DNA of 64,000 nucleotides from Paragorgia papillata (taxonomy: Eukaryota > Cnidaria > Anthozoa > Scleralcyonacea > Coralliidae), in NCBI GenBank assembly GCA_035771165.1, contig JAWNZC010000314.1, forward strand, positions 3,939,001 to 4,003,000, given 5' to 3'. Of this stretch, positions 43,230 to 53,400 are shown one piece after another. How positions within the stretch are numbered: position 1 is the first letter of the stretch; the number at the start of each line of letters is the position of its first letter. The notes under the pieces are model-generated. The model ran no database searches. It was not told the DNA's origin and worked only from the letters and a program-made list of their open reading frames with translations. The position numbers were made by a program, and so were the translations under genes.

Positions 43230-46200
43230 ATGGCACCTTCACCTTCTCGCATTGCTACCACCGTAAAAGATTACATAAAAAATCGTTATATATTATGGAA
43301 TAAAGGAGAAAATGCAGCGAGTCGAGAAGATATCCGTGCTGTCGTTGGCCAATTAGATACTTTGTTCGCCTTCTTCGAACAAACTGGTTTAAAGGAAGAG
43401 CTTTTTAATAACCTATTGGAGAACGTTTTAAGAACCTTAAAGCTCCCCGATTTGGGAAGATGTGGTGCGAGTCTTAAAGACTTAATCAGAAATCATTGGT
43501 ACGAAATCCAGGATGTTAATGGTCGATGTGTGCTTTCTTTTAAAAACGAAAGAAGCGATGTAGTCTGCACGGTCTACTGTGAAGAAGCAATCAGACTTGT
43601 GGAACAATGTGCCCATATTATCGTTAAAGATCTCATCAGAGATCACTGTCAAGCCCATGGTGATACTGTTTGCCAGTTATGTGAGAACGAAGACTTGATT
43701 AAAAGAATGGTGATAACGTCCCCAATTGAGACAAATAGTGAGTCTGACATACATCCAGCTATAAACGCCAAAAAAGAAATTGAGGATGAATACACTGATA
43801 CTACATCGTATGTAGATTATTCTAGCCCTGCAAAAACATATCCAGAAAGTTTTAGTACCAGTTCTTCGTCAGTTTCAAGTGATGAAACAAACAGAAAATC
43901 TTGTGCACCTGCTGGTGGTCAGGCTAATCTCCTTTTCAAGGATGAGGGTTCAAATCTATTAGATTTAGATGGTGAGTGTTTTTAAACGGTATAATAAAAT
44001 CAATTGCATTGTTAGTTGAGTAAAAACACGTTTACACACGTAAAAACATGTTTACACACGTAAAAACATGTTTGCATACAACACAATTTTTGTTTCTGAT
44101 TTGATGAATGTTGCAATTTGCAATGCATAATTAATTTTATCAATTCTGGCAAGACACAAAATCTCATTGTTTTAAATACTGTATGAACTGTACATGAACA
44201 AACAGAACTTGTAAATTACTAATATGTTGAAAAAAGCTGATAAAAACAAATTTTGTTGGGTGTTCGAAGCTTTTAGTGCCAGCCCAGGTTGGAAAAAAAC
44301 CAGCCTGGGTAACCGAGATCTTGGTCTCACCATAGACAATCCAGAAGACAGGGACTAGAAACGCCACTGATTTCGCGCGACTCCTTTCGTGACATCCGTG
44401 ATATGATTTTCAGCACGTAAGAATTATCGGTTGTCAAGGCAACCGGCTTTAAACCAGAACAAAAACGATAGTAAACATACGCGGTTTATGCAAATTTATT
44501 CGAAGAAGATACGTGCTATAGAGATTTTTGAAGTTTACCTGTCAACAGAGATATATTTTCAAGGTATGTACGTTTTTTAATGTTTATTCTTACAGTAAAT
44601 AGCGATTATAATTCTCGTCTTGTTTTGCTCTTTGTGTCAAAATGGCGCACGTAACAATCACGCTAGTTAGATAGAGCTCTTTGGAACCCTGTAACTTTAA
44701 ACTCAGACTCTCAGTAGCCCTCTCCTTTGGATATTTTGAATCTCTGATGGGATATTTACGAAATTAAAGCAGTTTCAAATTGTCAATCTAGTGTAAAAAG
44801 TGCTTTACTTTCGTCACTACGTACACGAGTACAAAAAAGTCGCCATTGTTGTTGTCGAAGTATGCTCTCAAAAGGAACCCTGTAACTAAAATTTGAAAGA
44901 GTTTTAGGACCTTGGAATTAAATATTTAGAATAAGAAAATAATTATCAACGAAACTGTCGCTTCTTTATTATCTGTTTAGTTTTCTATTAACCAGAAACT
45001 CCCATTGATTGTGCGCGTAGTGTTCACGACTACAACAAAGTCGCCATTTTTGTTGTCGAAAGATGCTCTCAATAGGAACCCTGTAACTATAAAATTTGAA
45101 AGAATTTCAGGACTTTGTATTTTTATATTTAGAATAAGAAAAGAATTATCAACGGAACTGTCGCTTCTTTATTATCTGTTTAGTTTTCTATTAACCAGAA
45201 ACTCCCATTGATTGTGCGTGTAGTGTTCACGACTACAACAAAGTCGCCATTTTTGTTGTCGAAAGATGCTCTCAATAGGAACCCTGTAACTATAAAATTT
45301 GAAAGAATTTCAGGACTTTGTATTTTTATATTTAGAATAAGAAAAGAATTATCAACGGAACTGTCGCTTCTTTATTATCTGTTTAGTTTTCAATTTACCA
45401 GAAATTTCCATTGATTGTGTGTATGATATCTGAGTTTATACTTGTAGAATGTAAGAAGGTCTAACGGTATAATATCTCAACAAACTGTTTAGATGCCATA
45501 TAGAAAAGGCTATTCAGTCAAAAAAAGGTTCAAGTTGAAGAGAATGGAATCCAAATGAGAACTGCAACATTCTCAATTTAAATAATTTGTGCCAGCACCA
45601 GACTGGTCTGCCAAGCCTTGGCAACTTGCTAGCTTGGTGGTGTAATGATTGCCAGCCCGAGATACCCCACTGGGGATTGCGACCCTCCAAATTTAGTACT
45701 GTGTACATCTATTTACTGACTTTATCTATGCATCCTTATATCTTGCAACTACACAGTGCTGTTATCCATTAATAATAATGCAATAAATAATATTAAAACT
45801 AGCCGTGTGTTGTTTATGTGGCTCCAACCCCCCGGTTCATTGTGGCTATCTGGTCACGCATGGCACACGTGAAGTATCACACTCCAGCGATTAAAGAATC
45901 AGGCACTGTTGAACAGAGGCACGTGATACATGCATGCTTAGAAGGCTGATGCAATATCTGGAACTACTAGTCAGGGTTTCCTGGGCCCGAGCTCAGCATT
46001 GTTGGCACCATTTCTCGAGTGGTTCAAAACAATTTGTGTTTGAAAACAATTTGTGAATCACAGATTGAATGAAAAGCTTGGTACTAGGTTGCTGAAATAG
46101 TGCTGGATTAAAGGTAAACCTCAAATTTTCTGACAAAATCAGGATCTGAACAGAGGACATGAAAAGCTTGCCACATGTTTCATGCTGATTGGTAGGTAAC

Positions 46201-49200
46201 TACTTTAAATCCCCTGCTGTTGCTGCAAAGTTTAGCTAATATGATGTGAAGCATTTTCACATCACATAGTCTTCTATATTTTGTAGCATACATTCAGCAG
46301 AAGAAATTATTTTAGGACCATGTTAGGATCCTTTAATTTTGTTAAAGGGATTAGATATTATTTCAATAAGTGTTTCCACCAATAACCGTTCACCATCATT
46401 ATATAAGTTGGTGAACAAGTATTTTGTATCACTGGTATGAGGAATCTCTGTATTAAAAAACAACAACAAAAAAACAAAAGCTAGGAAGGGTGAAAATCCA
46501 TACAGAATTTAATACAAAAAACTTATACCCATTGTACACTGAATTAATTCCATCTGAATTTTGTGGATATTACTGTATTTCCCCAAACTCATTATTCCAT
46601 AAGTTTTATGTATTGTTTGATCTGTGCATGTTTGAACAACTTAATATACTACAAGATATTTAACAGTCTTAACAGTACTAAAATCGTACAAAAATATTAA
46701 CACCACATACTACAATTCATAGTTTATTCCATATATCTGTAGTTAATACAAAATCATTTATACATATACTGTACTGCATTTATACAAATGAAACAGACTC
46801 ACTTTCTTTTTAAACATAATCTTCCTGTAGTTTATATGTTCACAGACAATCCAGAAGACAACATTTGTCTTCTGGACTGTATAAAGATCTGTTACACAAG
46901 TCAGTTAATATGAGTGAAGAGGTATTATCTCTTAAACTACTGCCTACGACAATTTGTAGCAAGAATTAAACCATAATTTTGAAGTTTTACCCAGAGGCTT
47001 TGCTCTCTTTTTACTTGAATGTACGTTTGTGTTTTCCATCTGAAATTGAGAAATAAAAGGGATACATCGAAACATAATTTATTAGATTTTTAATTCAAGA
47101 CAAAAAATGAGCATATGAAAACGTTTACCACAAGGGAATAATTAATTACCTTCATTTTCAGTTATTTCTCCGTCTTCGCTACTTGAATCTTCGCCCTCGC
47201 TCTCACTGTCTTCTACAAAATCTATCTCCAATATCAGAATATCTGGTTATACGTCCATGTCCTATTTACACGAATTGCCATCCTTAGGTTAGGTCATATG
47301 GTTAGGTTGTGTGTTGGGGTAAGGCTTTCATGAAGTACTTGGGTTATGTAGGACATGGAATTATTACCCAATATCTCATCCCAGTTGACCGCATCCGCCA
47401 TATTTTATTATTTTGGTATTAAACGAGCCCGCACAATTTATGCACAGACCGTATCACGGATGTAACGCGCGAAATCAGTGGCGTTTCTAGTCCCTGTCTT
47501 CTGGATTGTCTATGGTCTCACAAAGCGAGATCTCAGCTAGGTGGAATGGCTTGGCTCTCATATAAACACAAGATGAAAATTAAGAAGAAATAATATATTA
47601 ACACCATCTTACAGTTGCTTGTTGGTGAATGTCATGATGGTATAAAGGATGTTAGTGATGATATTAATTATAATCATGATAATCAGAATGTTTCTGAACT
47701 CCAGAATGGCAGATGTATTAAAAAATACTCTTGCACCTTAAAAGGTGAGTACCGGTAGTGGTAACTTTACAATCGTGATAAAAAATTTATATACTGTAAT
47801 AAGAATTACATTAAACTGGGGTAATTGGCAATGTGGTTGATAATGAAAGAAAATACTAAAACTTTTTCCTGTTTTTCTTCTAGACTTTATTATTAGTTCA
47901 GACCCTGAGTCCAGAAGAGAACCACTGCCAGCTGTGGGAAAAAGTCAAACCTCTGATGCAGATGACTGGTCAGATACATCAGAATATGTAATTTTGCCCT
48001 GTATATTATTAATGCATAAAATTTTGTGACTTTTCATAACTAGTGTTGCAGAACACTTAGAACTGTGTACGTAAAAAATTTTTTTACACTGATTAGTGTT
48101 GCCATAACCACATTTTTTGATGAAAAAATAGTTTCTGAGATATTAACCACAGGCACTCCCCCCCAAAAAAAAACCACAAAAACAACCAGAAGACAAAAAA
48201 AAGCCCAGTCTAGATAGGGTTAAGGCAAGTGACCTTGATGGCCAGGAAAGCTCAAGTGACTCATTCACTCTATATCATTAAAGGCAACATCACCCACAGA
48301 GGACTCATCCTCTTCAAGCTTTAACCTAGTTGTGTAGCTCACGAAGACACTCGGTGACCCGTTTTCCCCCCCCAACTATTAATTTCCTCTACCAGCTCTA
48401 CAGCATATATAAAATAACAGAGGAAAAATCACTTTTTTATAATAAGAAATATTGTTTGTTTTTCATTCTTGTGGCTTCAAATAAACATGCAACAAGAAAG
48501 AATGTGTTCATTCCTATATTGCAAGTTCTGTAGTTCCACCATTTTGAAATTCTCAACCATCAGCAGTCATCTGATCTGTAGTACAGCAAGTCATTTTATT
48601 CTGTCAATATGTGTAAATAAACTACATCTACTTTCCTTTACTCCATCTTATCTTCAGTTCTACTATTTATAATTATTTGATATAATTACACTTAAATTTC
48701 TTTAAGGCAAGTGACGTTAATGGCCAGGAAAACTCAAGCGATTCAGATGGATCTTGCTCTATTTCATTTAAGTCAACCTCATCCTCAGAGGAAAGCACAA
48801 ATGATTCAAGATCTACATTACTACCATATAATACATATGAAAGTAAAATAACAGGAGAGCATAAATCATTGGGGCAGTACTGGGACACAAAGGAAAAGAA
48901 AATTACAAGTCATGCCCAAAATTCTGGTAGGTATTTTATTGACAATAAAATTATTGTCATTTACAAGAATGAAAAGGAGACAGAATACAGTCTCTTCAAG
49001 AATGAACAAGATGCAATAAGTTGGTGTTATAAAAGTAAAGGTATAATGAAAAAAATATTCCCAGTTATATTTTTGTCCAAAATATTCAATAAAAGTCAAA
49101 GCCCATCCACAAAGGAATCAAATTTGGAAAATGTTGATGGAGAGATTACCCCAAAGTTTCCAGCACATGAGCCTGATTCACCAGGTGTTGGCAGAGACAG

Positions 49201-50182
49201 TACTACAATATTCACAGTATGTCCTGATTCACCAGGTCTTGGCAGAGACAGTACTCCAATATTTACAGCACGGCCTGATTCACCAGGTGTTGGCAGAGAG
49301 AAAACCCCAAAGTTTACAGCACAGCTCAGAGTGCCAGGCATGAAGTTCCCACAAATGTCTTTTTACATGGACACAGGAGCTGATGGTGGTTCAGTTGGTT
49401 TCAATCCTGAATTTCTTAAGGGTTGCCTGCATTCAGTTGAAATGATTGCAAATGAGATGACGATCATAATATTTGCCAAAATCTCTGTGGAAGGACATGA
49501 ACTTTCAAAGTTTTATCATTTTGATGTTGATCCTGATTCACGCTGGTGTTGTTTGGGTATTGAGCAATTAAAAGACCTTCCAGATAAATTAGGTTGTGAA
49601 ATGTTTTTAGATGCATGGGAACAAATTAAGTCCTCTAAGAACTCCCAACATCAGAAGCCATTATCCTGCTACCAGCCATGTAGCAAATCCATCAGTAAAT
49701 ACCAAGAGGACCAACCACCATCTAGCCAATCCACAAGCAACTACCAAGAGGACCTACCATCATCTAGCCAATCCACCAGCAAGTACCAAGAGGACCCACC
49801 ATCATCTAGCCAATCCACCAGCAAGTACCAAGAGGACCCACCATCATCTAGCCAATCCACCAGCAACTACCAAGAGGACCAACCATCATCTAGCCAATCC
49901 ACCAGCAAGTACCAACCATCATCTAGCCAATGCATCAGCAAGTACCAAGTGGACCCACCATCATCTAGCCAATCCACCAGCAAGTACCAAGAGGACCCAC
50001 CATCATCTAGCCAATCCACCAGCAAGTACCAAGAGGACCAACCATCATCTAGCCAATGCACCAGCAAGTACCAAGTGGACCCACCATCATCTAGCCAACC
50101 CACCAGCAAGTACCAAGAGGACCAACCATCATCTAGCCAATCCACCAGCAACAGTGAACATAACCAACCTGACCCACTATGA
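43230..50182 (+). CDS. Gene B: paralog of gene A with DTGA motif and 14-residue repeats
   Basis: Exons 43230-43971, 47884-47987 and 48707-50182 join in phase (1, 0), giving 773 residues. Residues 1-165 match gene A exon 1 closely, including C140-x2-H143-x4-C148-x2-C151, followed by the same Ser-rich SFSTSSSSVSSDETNR stretch. The last exon fuses what are exons 3 and 4 in gene A. It contains a small domain (about 345-410), three copies of a 17-residue PDSPGVGRDST-type repeat (437-485), and a region (490-570) with YMDTGADGG (502-510) and CCLGIEQL (563-570), as expected for a retropepsin-like aspartic protease monomer. Residues 608-765 are about eleven copies of a 14-residue unit (STSKYQEDPPSSSQ). 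Intron 1 (3.9 kb) hosts a large transposon. The family is not recognised. The protease assignment is inference from motif spacing and paralogy. Confidence 0.78.
44816..45420. repeat. About 203-bp tandem repeat, three units
   Basis: Units starting near 44816, 45014 and 45217 share GTGTTCACGACTACAACAAA, AGTCGCCATTTTTGTTGTCG and AGGAACCCTGTAACT. The last two are almost identical and give the same 68-codon frame twice, which I regard as non-coding. Confidence 0.9.
47247..47372. mobile_element. 126-bp MITE nested in the intron transposon
   Basis: Inverted copy of 42650-42768. AATATCT flanks it on both sides (about 47238-47244 and 47371-47377), a 7-bp target-site duplication. Confidence 0.7.
47615..47744 (+). 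CDS. Possible alternative exon in gene B intron 1
   Basis: An acceptor (ACCATCTTACAG) and a strong donor (AAAAG|GTGAGTAC) bound a 130-bp open stretch, LLVGECHDGIKDVSDDINYN and onward. It ends in phase 1, compatible with exon 2 at 47884, but needs an upstream exon ending in phase 0, whereas exon 1 ends in phase 1. It could be an alternative first-part exon or a decayed exon. Confidence 0.35.
48222..48335 (+). pseudogene. Ghost duplicate of the gene B last-exon start
   Basis: GGCAAGTGACCTTGATGGCC at 48222 parallels GGCAAGTGACGTTAATGGCC at 48706. Similarity continues through CAGGAAAGCTCAAGTGACTC and the GACTCATCCTC motif. A stop follows after about 18 codons. It lies in intron 2, about 485 bp upstream of the real exon. 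Confidence 0.7.
49684..50150. repeat. 42-bp coding minisatellite in gene B
   Basis: About eleven units of 42 bp (CATCTAGCCAATCCACCAGC core) encode the 14-residue repeat. One unit is shortened (near 49905). The period keeps the other forward frames and one reverse frame open, which explains shadow ORFs at 49611-50255 (plus) and 50253-49867 (minus). Decayed units continue to about 50300. Confidence 0.92.
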
Positions 50183-50416
50183 CCTAGCCAATCATCGAGC
50201 AACTGTGAACACACGTGTAACCAACATGATCCACCATTATAAACTGCAAACATAACTACATAACCAACAGAGCTAGACCAACCATCATCTAGCCAAAATC
50301 AAATGTGAATATTTTAGTCTAGTAGGAGAGCCATCAATGTTTAAATAACGTTAATTACCAATAATACTAAAAGCATCAATATGGTGTTATATTATGTACT
50401 GTATCCTGTATTCTAT

Positions 50417-53400
50417 TTATTCTGCAGCAGGAACTTTGGAAGTACAAAACTTTCTTAGCTTGATTCTTGGTAGGTGATCCAAATTACCATTCCATGCTCT
50501 AAAAATATAGATAAAATCTTAAATTACAGTAAATGTCTCAGTCGAGGTACAGCAGTCACAGAACATCAGTGGTGTAGCCTGGGGATGAAGAGGGATGACC
50601 ACCTTCCCCCCCCCCCCCCCCCCCCAATTGGTTGCCAAGACCGTTCTGGTGAAAAGTTAAATCTGTGGAGAAACTTGTTGGGGGTATAGTTGTTCCATGG
50701 TCGAGTGAGTTGCCCCATAACAACTAAATTATACAACTTATGGATTTGAGATTACCTCATTACGGTACTCTTTAAAACTCTTAAAGGGGACCATTTCCCT
50801 GGACCCCTAGAGGTCTTGCGCCTTCACTGCTTGTTTCAAACTACACCATTACCAGGACCCCGGCTACACCACTGACAAACATATTTCTTTAAAAGGAAAA
50901 GCTATAATGTAAAATGTTTAGTACTGGTATAATTATATACTTTACCTTAACAATTTCACATTGTCTGGTATTGTTATGTCTGGGATTTCTAAAGAAAAAT
51001 AGTAAAAAATTGGATCTGTTGTTCAAAAAACACCAGAAGTTCTCACTTGATGAGTAAAATCGTCTCACGTTAGACAGAGTACAATGATAGTGTAAAGGGG
51101 CTGGTTATTGCTGGTCTGGGAGTGACATGGTTAATCCTGGATCATTGAACAAGAAATGCTCTGTGGAGCATGTACCACATCTTGTTCTTAAATCTTGTTC
51201 CCACAATCCAGAGCAAAAAGACAGACGACTTATACCACAATAAAGCTAATTTCCTGTGACTGAGTAAAAATCTCAGAAAATCCCATGGGATTTTGAAAAT
51301 CCTAAAAATCTTGTATGCTTTTTCAGCAGTGATTTCCCCCATAGGTGTAGCAGGTTGCCCTCGCAACATTTGAAAAAGGGAAATTCAGGCACTTTCTGTT
51401 TGGAATTTCAGGCAATTTTGACATGTATTGCTGTGAAATGTTCAAGAAAAATTCATACGTTAGCTAAGACTGAAAAATACGACTTAAAAATCAACATTTA
51501 ACCCTAAATTTTTTGGGCAAAAATATCTGCCTCCCCAACAGAATTAGGCTGCTACACCCATGTTTTCCCCTCGGTGTTAAACAGATTTTGAGCAACTCGG
51601 CTGAACTGTACCTAAGCCAGTGGAATCATAGACTTGTTTTTCTCTTGCCAAAATCATCTTGATTGCATTTTCTCTGGAGAACCGAGCTCCTGCTTGTTGC
51701 TGTCTTCCTTTTATACTGTTCCCAATTCTTAACTGTTCAAGCTCTTTATCAAATCTTTGAAAATACCTAAAAATATAAGAAACAGCAATGAATCAGTTAC
51801 ATGTACATTACAATGTCATAACATTTGGAAAAACAACCCGTTTCAGGGCTTGAAATTTGCGGTATCCCAATATCCATGGGATACTAGATTTTCGTTTTGG
51901 ATATACTAGAAATCTTAACTTCAGTATCCCAACAGGATATACTGTAATAAAATTTTCGATAGCACACAGCCAAAGAATCTGAGTGATGCAACGTCCTAGA
52001 ATACTGTAGTATCTTAACATAGACTTACATATTAATCAAATTATGAACTTCTTGAACAGAATATTGTTTTATTTCCGAGTCCATACAATCTTTGAACCAC
52101 TGCACTTTCTCCGCTAAACATTGTAAGTTATAAGAATTGTTGTAAGACATTTTAAGAAAATAGAAATAAGTAAGTAAGAGGGACTGTCTTAAGACAAACA
52201 GCAACTTTATAATATATTATGCATATAAGAATGAAAAAATGAAATGAATATTAAATAAATGTGTGAATGAATGAATCTGATACTCATTCCTTCATTAATT
52301 TTCACATTTATTCATTCATTTGCTCCAAACTAATGAAGGAATGAGTGAATAAAATTAATGTGAAAATGAATGAACAAACAAATGAGTAAAGAAATGAATG
52401 ACTGAATGAACAATCAATGAAGTAACAAATGAGTGAGTGTTCATGCAGGAACAAATGAATGAATGTGTCAATGACACACAGTCTGAATGAATGAAATACT
52501 CCAGTACGAGTACAAACCTAATGTTTGTAAAATGGCTGTCCTTTCAGACTTCCTCCTGCAAGCATTCAAAGATATATTTATTGATAAAACTTATTTTCAT
52601 GTCTCGGGGATGACCACCCCCACCCCCAAATGGTTGCCAAGACCGTTCTTGTGAAAAGTTGAAATCTGTGGAGAAACTTGTTGGGGGTAAAGTTGTTTCA
52701 TGGTCGAGTGATTTGCCCCATAACAATTAAATTATGCAACTTATGGATTTGAGATTACTCTTTAAAACTCTTCTCATAAAGCAGGAAATGCTGTTTCAGA
52801 TATCCTAGAAATAAAAAATTCTCCAGGGGACTAGGTATCTCCCTGGACCCCTAGAGGTCTCATCCCTGGCTATTATCCTAAGTGGCCAAGACTATCCCCA
52901 AAATAAGCCTAATCCTAACCTTAAATACAACCATGACTACATGTAACCCTACAAAAGTGCCATAAATGTAGCTTATTACAGGCCTGTTCACATGAGACAA
53001 GTTATCTCAGCCATTCTTGGGGGTACAAGGTAGGGTTATCCCTATCCCCCAAGATAAATTCTCAATGTCAGTCTATGTTAAAAAATGTTTAAAAAGTAAA
53101 CCATTCACATGAGACCAAGATAACTCGAGCTAGAGCCAGATTGAGTTATGCCACCTCCTTGTGAACACTTCCACCCGCGTTATCTTGAAAAGTAGGGTCA
53201 ACTTTTATGTAATGATACAGTACATGCATGCATCAACATAGCTCTATTGTTACCTGGGATAACTTGGCATGAAGCTGGGGTTTGATCTCAAGGGCCAGGG
53301 ATAACTCTGGCTGTACTGTATCATGTGAAATAGAGCCAACTTTGGCAAGTTGGCCCTAGCCCCTGAGATAACTGAATAGTCTTGTGTGAACATACCCTAA

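Larger units (their letters stand above)
44310..47540. mobile_element. 3.2-kb transposon in gene B intron 1
   Basis: ACCATAGACAATCCAGAAGA... (44329 onward, about 60 bp to TTTCGCGCG) is mirrored at about 47465-47517. Outer flanks with GAGATC motifs are weaker. The interior has a 203-bp tandem repeat (44816-45420), AT-rich unique DNA, and a small hairpin of its own terminal sequence (46845-46880). An acidic open stretch on the minus strand (about 47240-47150) ends in a GT donor and may be a relic coding exon. No transposase motif was recognised. Confidence 0.75.

Noticed and set aside
45005..45414. Two identical 68-codon proteins
   Set aside because: They arise from a 203-bp tandem duplication of non-coding transposon DNA. 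No start context or homology is seen.
47380..47410. Minus-strand start MADAVNWDEI as first exon of a gene continuing into the acidic stretch at 47240-47150
   Set aside because: Taking out the nested MITE leaves the two parts in different frames with stops. At most it is a relic.
49611..50255. Alternative-frame proteins across the gene B repeat (plus His-His-Leu-Ala-Asn, minus Trp-Leu-Asp-Asp)
   Set aside because: The 42-bp period holds other frames open. The spliced gene B frame is the one with paralog support upstream.
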